Assembly: GCF_005871085.1 (NCBI RefSeq)
Contig: NZ_VAUP01000004.1
Coordinates: 62,001-126,000 of the forward strand
Source of the DNA: Xanthobacter autotrophicus
GTDB lineage: Bacteria; Pseudomonadota; Alphaproteobacteria; Rhizobiales; Xanthobacteraceae
Direction: 5' to 3'
DNA: 64,000 nt
Part shown: positions 24,902-33,847 of the stretch, in pieces
How the letters are laid out: the number at the start of each line of letters is the position of its first letter
Numbering within the stretch: the first letter of the stretch is position 1
Translations under genes and position numbers: made by a program
Notes under the pieces: model-generated
Databases searched by the model: none
What the model saw: the letters and a program-made list of their open reading frames with translations, nothing else
What the model was told of the DNA's origin: nothing

Positions 24902-25996
24902 ATGAGCGCACCCACCCTGTTCGACAGCTTCCAACTCGGCGGCATGACCCTGCCCAACCGCATCGTCATGGCCCCTCTGACCCGCAATCGCGCCGGCGCC
25001 GGCTTCGTGCCGAGCCCGCTGGCCCCGGAATATTACGCCCAGCGCGCCGATGCGGGCCTGCTCATCACCGAGGCCTCGCAGATCTCCCAGCAGGGTCAGG
25101 GCTATCAGGACACCCCCGGCATCTATACCGACGCCCAGGTCGAGGGCTGGAAGGCCGTGACCGACGCCGTGCATGCGCGCGGCGGGCACATCGTCATCCA
25201 GCTCTGGCATGTGGGCCGTGTCTCCCACACCGCGCTGCAGCCGAACGGCGGCGCGCCGGTGGCGCCCTCCGCCATCACGGCCGCCACCAAGACCTTCGTG
25301 AACAACGGCTTCGTCGAGACCTCCGAGCCCCGCGCGCTGGAGCTTGCCGAGATCCCCGGCATCCTTGAGGATTATCGCCGCGCCGCCGCCAACGCCATCA
25401 AGGCCGGCTTCGACGGCGTGGAGATCCACGGCGCCAACGGCTACCTGATCGATCAGTTCCTGAAGGATGGCTCGAACCAGCGCACCGACGATTACGGCGG
25501 CTCCATCGAGAACCGCGCCCGCTTCCTGCTGGAGGTGGTGGACACCATCGTCGCCGAGATCGGCGCCAACCGGACCGGCCTGCGCCTGTCGCCCGTCTCC
25601 CCGGCCAACGGCGTAAGCGATTCCAATCCGCAGGCTCTCTTCAACTACGTGGCCGAGCAGTTGGAGAAGCGCCACCTGCTCTTCGTCCATGTGGTGGAGG
25701 GCGCCACCGGCGGCCCGCGCGACGTGGCCCCGGACTTCTCCTTCGATGCGCTGCGCCAGCGTTTCACCGGCCCCTGGATCGTCAACAACGGCTATGACCT
25801 GGAGCTGGCCCAGCGCGCCATCGGCGACGGCAAGGCGGACCTCGTCGCCTTCGGCAAGCCGTTCATCGCCAATCCGGACCTGGTGGAGCGTCTGCGCCGC
25901 AACGCCCCGCTGAACGAGCCCGACCGCGACACTTTCTACGGCGGCGGCGCCAAGGGCTATACGGACTATCCCACCCTCGCGGATGCGGCGGCGTGA
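24902..25996 (+). CDS. Old-yellow-enzyme family ene-reductase (NADH:flavin oxidoreductase)
   Basis: FMN enzyme reducing activated C=C bonds or nitro groups with NAD(P)H, 364 residues. The start ATG 24902 follows GGAGGG. Class I OYE markers are PNRIVMAPLTRNRA (FMN Thr), IQLWHVGRVSH (first part of the substrate pocket), GANGYLIDQFL, DYGGSIENRARFLLEV and LVAFGKPFIANPDLVERL. It is close to NemA and XenB in form. The physiological substrate is not evident. The next gene overlaps its end. Confidence 0.93.
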   Translation: MSAPTLFDSFQLGGMTLPNRIVMAPLTRNRAGAGFVPSPLAPEYYAQRADAGLLITEASQISQQGQGYQDTPGIYTDAQVEGWKAVTDAVHARGGHIVIQLWHVGRVSHTALQPNGGAPVAPSAITAATKTFVNNGFVETSEPRALELAEIPGILEDYRRAAANAIKAGFDGVEIHGANGYLIDQFLKDGSNQRTDDYGGSIENRARFLLEVVDTIVAEIGANRTGLRLSPVSPANGVSDSNPQALFNYVAEQLEKRHLLFVHVVEGATGGPRDVAPDFSFDALRQRFTGPWIVNNGYDLELAQRAIGDGKADLVAFGKPFIANPDLVERLRRNAPLNEPDRDTFYGGGAKGYTDYPTLADAAA

Positions 25997-26736
25997 CCAC
26001 CGACGCCGGCTGGGGTTTCAAATGGAACGTGGACCGGCGTATCGCGCCGGTCCATCGCCTTGATCTGCGCGCCGAGCCGGGCGGCTGGCCCGAGCTGGAG
26101 GCTCAGCGCGCGGAGGTGGACGCCCATTTCGCCCGGAGGGCGGCGGACAATCCGCATTTGTGGAACGGTCCCATATTGCTGCTGCGCGATTATGCCTTTG
26201 CCGACGGGGTGCTCTCCGGCGGTTTCCGGCACACGGATTTTGCCGCCTTCACCTTCTGGCGGGATGAGGGGTGGCGCGACCTCGGCATGGTCAACGCCTT
26301 CGCACTCGCCGCCATCGAGGGGGCGGACGGCGGCTTCATCCTGGGGGTGATGGGGCCGACCACGGCCTCGGCCGGGCGCACCTATTTTCCCGGCGGCACC
26401 CCCGATCCTTCCGACATCACCGCCGACGGGCGGGTGGACCTCCACGCCTCCATGCTCCGCGAACTGGAGGAGGAGACCGGCCTTTTGCCCTCCGACATCG
26501 CCCGCGACGACGGCTTCACCGGCCTGTTCGACGGCCCGCGCGTGGCGCTGCTGGGCCGCCTGGTCTTCGACGCCCCGGCCGACGCTTTGGCCGCACGCAT
26601 CCGCGCGTTCCTGGCGCGGGAGGAGCAGCCGGAACTGTCCGACGTGGCGGTGGTGCATTCGGAAGCCGACATCACCCCGCAGATGGCGCCGTTCGCGGTG
26701 GACTACATGCGGGCGCGCTGGGCGGAGCGGGGGTAG
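25993..26736 (+). CDS. NUDIX hydrolase-like protein
   Basis: A 247-residue protein with a Nudix box near residue 145: GG...DLHASMLRELEEETGLLP, containing the RELEEETG core. The first 130 residues (WNVDRRIAPVHRLDLR, HLWNGPILLLRDY, FTFWRDEGWRD) are a less conserved N-terminal domain. It starts at GTG 25993, overlapping the ene-reductase stop by 4 bases, so the two are coupled. Substrate unknown; a flavin or nicotinamide nucleotide would suit the neighbour, but that is a guess. Confidence 0.78.
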   Translation: MTTDAGWGFKWNVDRRIAPVHRLDLRAEPGGWPELEAQRAEVDAHFARRAADNPHLWNGPILLLRDYAFADGVLSGGFRHTDFAAFTFWRDEGWRDLGMVNAFALAAIEGADGGFILGVMGPTTASAGRTYFPGGTPDPSDITADGRVDLHASMLRELEEETGLLPSDIARDDGFTGLFDGPRVALLGRLVFDAPADALAARIRAFLAREEQPELSDVAVVHSEADITPQMAPFAVDYMRARWAERG

Positions 26737-26762
26737 GGGGCCACGCGGCGGTCGTTACCCCC

Positions 26763-26791
26763 TTGCGCCCGCGCCCTCCCTCCGGTATGAG
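26763..26791 (+). promoter_or_regulatory. Candidate sigma-70 promoter of the leuA leader
   Basis: TTGCGC at 26763-26768 and TATGAG at 26786-26791 with a 17-base spacer, about 40 bases before the leader peptide start. Spacing is ideal and each hexamer departs from consensus at about two bases. Confidence 0.4.
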
Positions 26792-26829
26792 CTTCCTCCC
26801 GATCTATTGAGCGAAGAGTAGAGCGCCCC

Positions 26830-26934
26830 GTGTCGTCCCGTGCGACCAAGACTGCCGCCTCTGCCCCCCGGACCATCAAGGTTCCGGGCAACGCTCTGAT
26901 TCTGCGCGCGCTTCTTCTCCTTAGCCGCCCCTGA
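26830..26934 (+). CDS. leuL: Leucine leader peptide of the leuA attenuator
   Basis: A 34-residue frame from GTG 26830. It ends in ALILRALLLLSRP with six leucine codons among nine (CTG ATT CTG CGC GCG CTT CTT CTC CTT). Its stop codon lies inside a hairpin arm, and leuA starts 142 bases later. This is the layout of ribosome-mediated transcription attenuation: with scarce leucyl-tRNA the ribosome stalls on the leucine run and changes RNA folding downstream. Such leaders precede leuA in other Hyphomicrobiales. Confidence 0.85.
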   Translation: MSSRATKTAASAPRTIKVPGNALILRALLLLSRP

Positions 26935-26997
26935 GGGCCGGCCGGGCTTTGCCTGGGCACTCAGGGGACACGCCGCCGCCGGGTTGAAGACCCGGCG
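26928..26997 (+). promoter_or_regulatory. leuA attenuator: leader hairpin and terminator-like hairpin
   Basis: CCCCTGAG (26928-26935, containing the leader stop) pairs perfectly with CTCAGGGG (26960-26967). Downstream a second stem CGCCGGGT/ACCCGGCG (26977-26997, loop TGAAG) is followed by CCCGTTT, a weak U-tract. The first hairpin would be opened or blocked by a ribosome on the leader. Which structure acts as anti-terminator was not modelled. Confidence 0.65.
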
Positions 26998-27076
26998 CCC
27001 GTTTCGGCTTATGATCCGGCAAAACCGCGCCCGACCGATGAAGGGCACCGCCGGACCGCCAGAAGGACCGTTTCCG

Positions 27077-28660
27077 ATGACCGACACTTCCTCTGCCCCC
27101 GTCTCCGGGAAGCCCGTATCCGACCGCGACCGCGTGGTCATCTTCGACACCACCCTGCGCGACGGCGAGCAGTGCCCCGGCGCCTCCATGACCTTCGAGG
27201 AGAAGCTGGAAGTGGCCGCGCTCCTCGACGAGATGGGCGTGGACGTGATCGAGGCCGGCTTTCCCATCGCCTCCATCGGCGATTTCGAGAGCGTGGCGGA
27301 GATCGCCCGCCGGACGAAGAACGCCACCATCGCCGGCCTCTCCCGCGCCGCGCTCAACGACATCGACCGCTGCGCCGAGGCGGTGAAGCACGCCCGCCGC
27401 GGGCGCATCCACACCTTCCTGTCCACCTCGCCGGTGCACATGAAGTACAAGCTTCAGAAGCAGCCCCACGAGGTGCTGGAGATGGTGGTGGCGTCCGTCA
27501 CCCGCGCCCGCAACCATGTGGAGGACGTGGAGTGGTCGTCCGAGGACGGCACCCGCACCGAGATCGATTTCCTGTGCCGCTGCGTGGAAGCCGCCATCAA
27601 GGCCGGCGCCACCACCATCAACATCCCCGACACCGTGGGCTACACCACCCCGGCCGAGTACCAGGCCCTGTTCCGCACCGTGATCGAGCGCGTGCCGAAC
27701 TCGGACAAGGCCATCTTCTCGGTGCATTGCCATGACGACCTCGGCATGGCGGTGGCCAATTCGCTGGCCGGCCTCGCCGGCGGCGCGCGGCAGATCGAAT
27801 GCACCATCAACGGCATCGGCGAGCGCGCGGGCAATGCGGCGCTCGAAGAAGTGGTCATGGCCATCGAGACCCGCTCGGACGTGCTGCCCTATCGCTCGGG
27901 CATCAACACCAAGATGTTGACCCGCGCCTCCAAGCTGGTGTCGGCGGTGACTTCGTTCCCGGTGCAGTACAACAAGGCCATCGTGGGCCGGAACGCCTTC
28001 GCCCATGAGAGCGGCATCCACCAGGACGGCATGCTCAAGCACACCCAGACCTACGAGATCATGACGCCGGAGAGTGTCGGCGTCTCCAAGACCTCGCTGG
28101 TCATGGGCAAGCATTCGGGCCGCGCCGCCTTCCGCGACAAGCTCAAGACCATGGGCTACGAGCTGGGCGAGAACGCCCTGAACGATGCCTTCACCCGCTT
28201 CAAGGACCTCGCCGACCGCAAGAAGGTGGTCTACGACGAGGACATCGAGGCGCTGGTGGACCAGGGCATCGCGGCGGCCTACGACCGCATCAAGCTCATC
28301 TCCCTGTCGGTCATCGCCGGCACTCGCGGCCCGCAGCGCGCCACCATGCGGCTGGAGGTGGACGGCGTGGTGAAGACCGAGGAGGCCGAGGGCAACGGCC
28401 CGGTGGACGCCACCTTCAACGCCATCAAGGCGCTGGTGCCCCACCAGGTGAAGCTCGACCTCTACCAGGTCCACGCCGTGACCGAGGGCACCGACGCCCA
28501 GGCCGAGGTCTCGGTGCGGCTGGAGGAGAACGGCAAGGCCGTCACCGCCCGCGCGGCGGACCCGGACACGCTGGTCGCCTCGGCGCAGGCCTACATCACC
28601 GCGCTCAACAAGCTGCACATGAAGCGCCAGACCATGAACCCGCAGAGCGCCGTGGGCTGA
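27077..28660 (+). CDS. leuA: 2-isopropylmalate synthase
   Basis: First committed step of leucine synthesis: acetyl-CoA plus 2-oxoisovalerate to 2-isopropylmalate (EC 2.3.3.13). 527 residues from ATG 27077. The TIM barrel carries FDTTLRDGEQCPGASM, EAGFPIASIGDFESV, HTFLSTSPVHMKYKL, the metal motif SVHCHDDLGMAVANSLAG, and NGIGERAGNAALEEVVMA. The linker has GRNAFAHESGIHQDGMLK, and the C-terminal 130 residues form the LeuA allosteric domain that binds leucine. It is monocistronic, controlled by the leader peptide upstream, and ends at a clear terminator. Confidence 0.97.
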   Translation: MTDTSSAPVSGKPVSDRDRVVIFDTTLRDGEQCPGASMTFEEKLEVAALLDEMGVDVIEAGFPIASIGDFESVAEIARRTKNATIAGLSRAALNDIDRCAEAVKHARRGRIHTFLSTSPVHMKYKLQKQPHEVLEMVVASVTRARNHVEDVEWSSEDGTRTEIDFLCRCVEAAIKAGATTINIPDTVGYTTPAEYQALFRTVIERVPNSDKAIFSVHCHDDLGMAVANSLAGLAGGARQIECTINGIGERAGNAALEEVVMAIETRSDVLPYRSGINTKMLTRASKLVSAVTSFPVQYNKAIVGRNAFAHESGIHQDGMLKHTQTYEIMTPESVGVSKTSLVMGKHSGRAAFRDKLKTMGYELGENALNDAFTRFKDLADRKKVVYDEDIEALVDQGIAAAYDRIKLISLSVIAGTRGPQRATMRLEVDGVVKTEEAEGNGPVDATFNAIKALVPHQVKLDLYQVHAVTEGTDAQAEVSVRLEENGKAVTARAADPDTLVASAQAYITALNKLHMKRQTMNPQSAVG

Positions 28661-28684
28661 GCCCTTCGGCCCTGTCCTGATGCG

Positions 28685-28717
28685 AAAGGCCGCCCGTTTG
28701 GGCGGCCTTTTTCTTTG
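28685..28717 (+). terminator. Rho-independent terminator of leuA
   Basis: An 11-bp stem AAAGGCCGCCC/GGGCGGCCTTT with loop GTTT, followed by TTCTTT, 24 bases after the leuA stop. Confidence 0.93.
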
Positions 28718-29042
28718 GGCGGGGGATCGCGCCAATAGACTTCGCCGGCCGTGCGCCGTGCATTGCGGCGAGGGGGCTGTGAAATTCTGCTGGCGTCTTC
28801 GGAGCGGACTTCTGTATTGCGGCGCCGCATGAGGTCTTGAGAAACACCTATTGGGTTCAATGACCTGTTGGAGATTGTGCGGTGCGTTCGGACGCCCGCG
28901 CGGCAGGTGACGGGCCGGCGTCCATTCCCGAGCGGCATCCCACGGGGAGGGTTACCTCCATTTCGCACTTGACGGTTGCCGCTACGCGACCTTCAAAAGA
29001 GAGAAGGGCGTTCGTCAGAAACACCCTCAAGGAGGAAATCCC
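28718..29042. other. Intergenic region before tctC
   Basis: About 325 bases, somewhat less GC-rich than the genes around it, with no credible reading frame. It ends in a strong ribosome site (AAGGAGGAAA) eight bases before the tctC start. It presumably holds the promoter of tctCBA; no clear hexamers or operator were found. Confidence 0.6.
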
Positions 29043-30029
29043 ATGCGTATCCTGTCAGCGGCGCTGGCCTTCGCGGCCGCGCTCGGACTTTCGACCGGAA
29101 CTGCCACCGTCGCCGGCGCCCAGGCCTACCCCAGCCGCCCCATCACCATGGTGGTGCCCTTCGCCGCCGGCGGGCCCACCGACACGGTGGCGCGGCTGGT
29201 GGCCGAATCCATGTCGAAGTCGCTGGGCCAGCAGGTGATCGTGGAGAATGTGGGCGGCGCCGGCGGCACCCGTGGCGCGGGCCAGGTGGCCAAGGCCGCG
29301 CCGGACGGATACACGCTGCTGCTCCACCATATCGGCCACGCCACCGCCGCCAGCCTCTACCGCAAGCTGCCCTATAATCCCGCCACGGATTTCGAGGCGG
29401 TGGGCCTCGTCACCGCCGTGCCCATGACCCTCATCGCCAAGACCGGCTTCGCCCCCAAGACCATGGGCGAGGTGGTGGAATTCGTAAAGGTGAACAAGGA
29501 CAAGGTCACTTACGGCAATGCCGGCGTCGGCTCGGCCTCGCACCTGTGCGGCATGCTGCTGATGTCCTCCATGGGCGCGCAGATGACCACGGTGCCCTAT
29601 CAGGGCACGGGCCCGGCCATGAATGACCTGGTGGGCGGCCAGATCGACCTCATGTGCGACCAGACCACCAACACCACCGGCCAGATCAAGGGCGGCAAGG
29701 TGAAGGTCTATGGCGTCACCACCAAGGACCGGGTGAAGTCGCTGCCCGACGTGCCCACCATGCAGGAAAGCGGGCTGAAGGACTTCGAGGTGGCGGTGTG
29801 GCACGGCGTTTATGTGCCCAAGGGCACGCCGAAGGACATCGTGGACAAGCTGAACGCCGCCCTGAACACGGCGCTGGATGATCCCAAGGTGATCGCCCGC
29901 TTCGCCGACCTCGGCACCGAGCCGGAGCCCAAGGATCGCCGCAGCCCGGCCTTCCACAAGGACTTCGTGATCGCCGAGATCGCCAAGTGGAAGCCCGTGA
30001 TCCAGTCCGCCGGCGTCTACGCCGACTGA
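29043..30029 (+). CDS. tctC: Tripartite tricarboxylate transporter solute-binding protein (TctC/Bug family)
   Basis: Periplasmic receptor of a TTT-type carboxylate importer, 328 residues. Signal peptide MRILSAALAFAAALGLSTGTATVAGAQA. The mature protein starts with the Bug-family YPSRPITMVVPFAAGGPTDTVARL, then QQVIVENVGGAGGTRGAGQVAKA, and DGYTLLLHHIGHATAASLYRKLPY. It leads the operon tctC-tctB-tctA. Ligand not predictable: citrate, aromatic acids and amino acids are all known for the family. Two hairpins in the gap after it may give the receptor a higher message level than the membrane subunits. Confidence 0.93.
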   Translation: MRILSAALAFAAALGLSTGTATVAGAQAYPSRPITMVVPFAAGGPTDTVARLVAESMSKSLGQQVIVENVGGAGGTRGAGQVAKAAPDGYTLLLHHIGHATAASLYRKLPYNPATDFEAVGLVTAVPMTLIAKTGFAPKTMGEVVEFVKVNKDKVTYGNAGVGSASHLCGMLLMSSMGAQMTTVPYQGTGPAMNDLVGGQIDLMCDQTTNTTGQIKGGKVKVYGVTTKDRVKSLPDVPTMQESGLKDFEVAVWHGVYVPKGTPKDIVDKLNAALNTALDDPKVIARFADLGTEPEPKDRRSPAFHKDFVIAEIAKWKPVIQSAGVYAD

Positions 30030-30039
30030 TCGGTCGATC

Positions 30040-30178
30040 CGCCGGACGCTGTCCGGCGAACGGTGTGGTCTCTGGTGAAGCGCACGGCGGCAAAGCCGGC
30101 GCCGACATATGGAACCCAACAACAGACGGCCTGAACGGGCTGCCAAACGCTCCGCCCGGGGGAGACATCCTCCGGGCG
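30040..30178 (+). promoter_or_regulatory. Two intercistronic hairpins between tctC and tctB
   Basis: Stem 1: CGCCGGAC/GTCCGGCG (30040-30058, 3-base loop), 10 bases after the tctC stop. Stem 2: CGCCCGGGGGA/TCCTCCGGGCG (30153-30178, 4-base loop, one G-U pair). Neither has a U-run, so they look like message-stabilising or partial-termination structures rather than full terminators. Confidence 0.6.
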
Positions 30179-30242
30179 TACCCGTCCCGGCACCCTTGTG
30201 CCCGGCCGCGTCCTCACCTTCCACCTCGCTGCCGAGGGGCTC

Positions 30243-30704
30243 ATGCAGATCATCCGCAATCCCAAGGACGTCCTTTCGGGCATTCTGTTCATCGTCCTTG
30301 CGCTGCTGTTCGCCTGGCAGACGCAGGAGTTGCCCATGGGCACGGCGGTGCGCATGGGGCCGGGCTACTTCCCGCTGCTGCTCGCCATCCTGCTCGGGGG
30401 GCTGGGGCTGGTGGTGCTCGTCAACGGCCTGCGCTTTCCCGGCGAGATGCCGAGCGGCATCGCCTGGCGGGCGCTCGGCATCATCACCCTCGCCGTCGTC
30501 TTCTTCGGCTTTGCGGTACGTCCGCTCGGCTTCCTGCCGGCGCTCGCCGCCTCGGTGTTCGTCTCGGCGCTGGCCAGCCGCAAGTTCCACGTGGTGACCG
30601 CGCTGGCCATCACCGCGGTGATGGTGGTGTTCGCCTGGGCGGTGTTCATCAAGGGGCTGGGCCTGCCGCTGCCGCTGCTCGGCCCGTGGCTCGGCGGCTA
30701 TTGA
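30243..30704 (+). CDS. tctB: Tripartite tricarboxylate transporter small membrane subunit (TctB)
   Basis: Four-helix membrane subunit of the TTT importer, 153 residues from ATG 30243, preceded by GAGGGG. Hydrophobic segments are visible at VLSGILFIVLALLFAW, YFPLLLAILLGGLGLVVLV, GIITLAVVFFGFAV and VVTALAITAVMVVFAWAVF. The RMGPGYFP motif after the first helix is typical of TctB (DUF1468). It lies ten bases before tctA. Confidence 0.92.
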   Translation: MQIIRNPKDVLSGILFIVLALLFAWQTQELPMGTAVRMGPGYFPLLLAILLGGLGLVVLVNGLRFPGEMPSGIAWRALGIITLAVVFFGFAVRPLGFLPALAASVFVSALASRKFHVVTALAITAVMVVFAWAVFIKGLGLPLPLLGPWLGGY

Positions 30705-30714
30705 GGGGGCGATC

Positions 30715-32214
30715 ATGGAACTCATCGACAATCTCGCCCTCGGCTTCTCCGTCGCCCTCTCGCTGCAGAATGTCCTCTACTGCTTCGTGGGCGTATTGCT
30801 CGGCACCCTCATCGGCGTGCTGCCGGGCCTCGGCCCCATCGCCACCATCGCCATGCTCCTGCCCATCACCTTCGGGCTGCCCCCGGTGTCGGCGCTCATC
30901 ATGCTGTCGGGCATCTATTACGGCGCCCAATATGGCGGCTCCACCACCGCCATCCTCATCAACCTGCCGGGCGAATCCTCTTCTGTGGTGACCGCCATCG
31001 ACGGCCACCAGATGGCGCGGAAGGGCCGCGCCGGGGCGGCGCTGGCCACCGCCGCGTTGGGCTCCTTCTTCGCCGGCACGGTGGCCACCTTCCTGCTCGC
31101 GGTGTTCGCGCCTCCGCTGGCGGAGCTGGCGCTCCAGTTCGGCCCGCCGGAATATTTCTCGCTGATGGTGCTGGGCCTCATCGCCTCGGTGACGCTGGCG
31201 TCGGGATCGGTGGTGAAGGCCATCGCGATGATCGTTCTGGGCCTGCTGCTGGGCCTGTCGGGGCAGGACATCTACACCGGCGCCCCGCGCTTCACCTTCG
31301 ACCTGCCGGAACTCTCCGATGGCTTCGATTTCGTGGCGCTGGCCATGGGCATGTTCGGCATCAGCGAGATCATCCGCAACCTGGAGGACGAGCACCAGCG
31401 CTCGCTGGTGGCGGCCAAGGTGAAGAGCCTGATGCTGACAAGGGAAGAGTTCAAGCGCATCATCGGCCCGGTGCTGCGCGGCACGGCGCTGGGCTCCTTC
31501 CTCGGCATCCTGCCCGGCGGCGGGGCCATGCTGTCGTCCTTCGCGTCCTATTCCATCGAGAAGAAGATCTCGAAGACCCCGCGGGAGTTCGGACGCGGCG
31601 CCATCGAGGGCGTGGCGGGGCCGGAAAGCGCCAACAATGCCGGCGCGCAGACCTCCTTCATCCCCATGCTGACGCTGGGCATCCCCTCCAACCCGGTGAT
31701 GGCGCTGATGATCGGCGCGCTGATCATCCAGGGCATCACGCCGGGGCCGAACGTGGTCACCGAGAAGCCAGACCTGTTCTGGGGCGTCATCGCCTCCATG
31801 TGGATCGGCAATTTCATGCTGGTGCTGCTGAACCTGCCGCTGATCGGGCTGTGGGTGCGGCTCCTGACCGTGCCGTACCACGTGATGTTCCCGGCCATCA
31901 TCGCGTTCTGCTGCATCGGCGTATACAGCGTGAACAACAATACGTTCGACGTTTATTCCATGGCCCTGTTCGGGGTGCTGGGCTACGCGCTGGTGAAGCT
32001 CGACTGCGAGCCGGCGCCGCTGCTGCTGGGCTTCGTCATCGGCCCCATGCTGGAGGAATATCTGCGCCGCGCCATGCTGATCTCCCGTGGCGATCCCATG
32101 GTGTTCGTGACGCGGCCCATCTCCGCCGTCCTGCTGGGATTGGCGGTGGCGGCCCTGGTGGTGGTGCTCCTGCCCTCCGTGCAGAAGACCCGCGAGGAGG
32201 CGTTCAAGGAATAG
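30715..32214 (+). CDS. tctA: Tripartite tricarboxylate transporter large membrane subunit (TctA)
   Basis: The transport subunit, 499 residues with about 11-12 membrane helices. Diagnostic motifs are GVLPGLGPIATIAMLLPITFG near residue 40, GIYYGAQYGGSTTAILINLPGESSS near 70 and the second half repeat LGILPGGGAMLSSFASYSIEKK near 270. Complete, and last in the operon. About 130 bases separate it from the tRNA-Lys gene. Confidence 0.95.
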   Translation: MELIDNLALGFSVALSLQNVLYCFVGVLLGTLIGVLPGLGPIATIAMLLPITFGLPPVSALIMLSGIYYGAQYGGSTTAILINLPGESSSVVTAIDGHQMARKGRAGAALATAALGSFFAGTVATFLLAVFAPPLAELALQFGPPEYFSLMVLGLIASVTLASGSVVKAIAMIVLGLLLGLSGQDIYTGAPRFTFDLPELSDGFDFVALAMGMFGISEIIRNLEDEHQRSLVAAKVKSLMLTREEFKRIIGPVLRGTALGSFLGILPGGGAMLSSFASYSIEKKISKTPREFGRGAIEGVAGPESANNAGAQTSFIPMLTLGIPSNPVMALMIGALIIQGITPGPNVVTEKPDLFWGVIASMWIGNFMLVLLNLPLIGLWVRLLTVPYHVMFPAIIAFCCIGVYSVNNNTFDVYSMALFGVLGYALVKLDCEPAPLLLGFVIGPMLEEYLRRAMLISRGDPMVFVTRPISAVLLGLAVAALVVVLLPSVQKTREEAFKE

Positions 32215-32286
32215 GACGCAAGCGGGGAGGGGCGGGTTCCAGAACGGGGTAACGACATCCCTGTGGAAAAACCACCCCTCCCGCTC

Positions 32287-32315
32287 TTGCCAGCCCCGAA
32301 TGCATTTGGTACACG
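32287..32315 (+). promoter_or_regulatory. Candidate promoter of the tRNA-Lys gene
   Basis: TTGCCA at 32287-32292 and TACACG at 32310-32315, spacer 17 bases, 33 bases ahead of the tRNA. Confidence 0.4.
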
Positions 32316-32347
32316 AACGCCTCCTTCCGGGGGCACACCTTCGGAAC

Positions 32348-32423
<76 letters not shown>

Positions 32424-32450
32424 CTTAAATCAACGACTTCGGGCGGTTTC

Positions 32451-32482
32451 GCCGTTTCGGTCTCACGACCTGAAACGGCTTT
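32451..32482 (+). terminator. Likely terminator of tRNA-Lys
   Basis: Stem GCCGTTTC/GAAACGGC, extended inward by GGTC/GACC past one bulged base with loop TCAC, then TTT. It begins 28 bases after the CCA end. Confidence 0.7.
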
Positions 32483-32779
32483 CGCCAAAGTTTGCGATCC
32501 GGCCGTATCGCGCTCGCCGAAGCACGAATCGGCACGCTCGGAAGGCGAGACAAGCCTCCAACTCTTCCAACGTAAGCTCCGCCCCGTCCGTGCGAGGGTT
32601 CGGGACATCGGTGATGACGATACCGGTTGCATAATGCATCCGCTCTCGCGCGCGTGGGCTGCTGTTGCAGTCAGGCCATGATGAGGTTCGCGCACGTGGA
32701 TGGGCGCCCTGTTCGTGGTCTGCGAGCAATAAAAGATAGCTTAGGGTGTCGGCGAATTGGATGGTCGTATGCTATTTGC

Positions 32780-33306
32780 GGCAAAAATTACTTTTCACTC
32801 TGACAGTGAAAAGCGTTTTATTCAACGCGCTGCTGAACAAAAATGATGTGAGCTGGCCATCGTCGAACAAAATATCCAAAGCGATACGAGCGGCCTTGAG
32901 CTGTTCGGTCGTCGTTGCGGTCAGCTCTTCGGTCAAGCGCGGTTGATATCGGGATAATGCATCTTCACGGCGCGAAGGAGGGGAAGAGCCCGTTGCGGCG
33001 AGACACGCGCCGGGAGACCGAGAAAACAATGCCCGCAGGTTTTGAACCCGAAGTGGCGACCGCAGCCTTCATATTGTCGATTTGCTTCAGGATCGTCTGA
33101 GCGTGCTCATAGAAGGTCTACCCTGCCTCGGTGGGCTTGACGCCCTGGGCGGAACGATGGAGCAGCTGAGTGCCCACTCGTCTCCAAGGGGCGAAGCTGA
33201 TGGCAGAGGAGAGGGCGGCTCGTGCGACGTTGAGCACACCGACGGCACTCGACAATGAGCCCTGGTCGGCGATCGCCATAAAGTAGCGAAGCTGGCGAAG
33301 TTACAT
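32780..33306 (-). pseudogene. LysR-family regulator remnant
   Basis: Reading from ATG 33306, the second codon is TAA. After it comes a clear LysR helix-turn-helix: LRQLRYFMAIADQGSLSSA, VGVLNVARAALSSAIS, a locally shifted stretch, then GTQLLHRSAQGVKPTEAG, a TAG, and TFYEHAQTILKQIDNMKAAV. After further frame changes the effector domain follows as VKMHYPDIN and LTEELTATTTEQLKAARIAL, DILFDDGQLTSFLFSSALNK. At least two stops and three frameshifts make it inactive. G+C is visibly lower than in core genes. A 9-bp hairpin (CTTTTCACT/AGTGAAAAG, 32791-32813) lies at its decayed end. The stretch 32483-32779 shows nothing I recognise. Confidence 0.85.
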
Positions 33307-33847
33307 GCAGGTGCCGGGAGTTGCGACGTGGGCGGATCCGGTTGACGCGAGGCAACCGAATAAACGCGTTCTCTTGGGAACGCGACGTACCCCATTTCGC
33401 CAGTTTGCCCAGTGCCCCGGTGGCAGGCTCGCTTAAAGCGACTTCCCCGGCGTTGGCCGCGTGCTGGAACCCGGAGCGCAACTTCGATTGCGCCCCAATC
33501 CCAATATGGGGCGTCTGGGTCAACGACGGCATGGCATGAAGGCGCCGTGCGGACATCGAACCGAAGCGAATCTTCTGTCATTTCGGAGGGTGATGCACCC
33601 GAACCGCCATCCGTTTCTCCCGCTGCAGCGGGACTTGCGCGCGACGACGTCCATGCCACTCCAGGGGCTCGCTGATCTGCGGCACCCTTGTCCCGAGGCG
33701 ATGTCGAGGGATGGCAAAAATTGCGATGCACCGTTCGAACAATTTCAACTATGCGGCAGCGCACAACGGGCGCCGCGCAGGTCATAATCCCGTCGTTCAA
33801 TCCGATCCGGACAAGAGATTGGAAGGACAGGTCCAGATGGGGAAATT
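33307..33847. other. Degenerate region upstream of the nitrile-associated ABC importer
   Basis: About 540 bases with no recognisable protein on either strand and lower G+C than core genes. It probably contains the promoter of the importer-nitrilase unit next to it, but no operator stands out. Confidence 0.55.

Noticed and set aside
26921-28735. 600-codon frame on the minus strand opposite leuA
   Set aside because: Shadow of leuA with no family features; same composition artefact.
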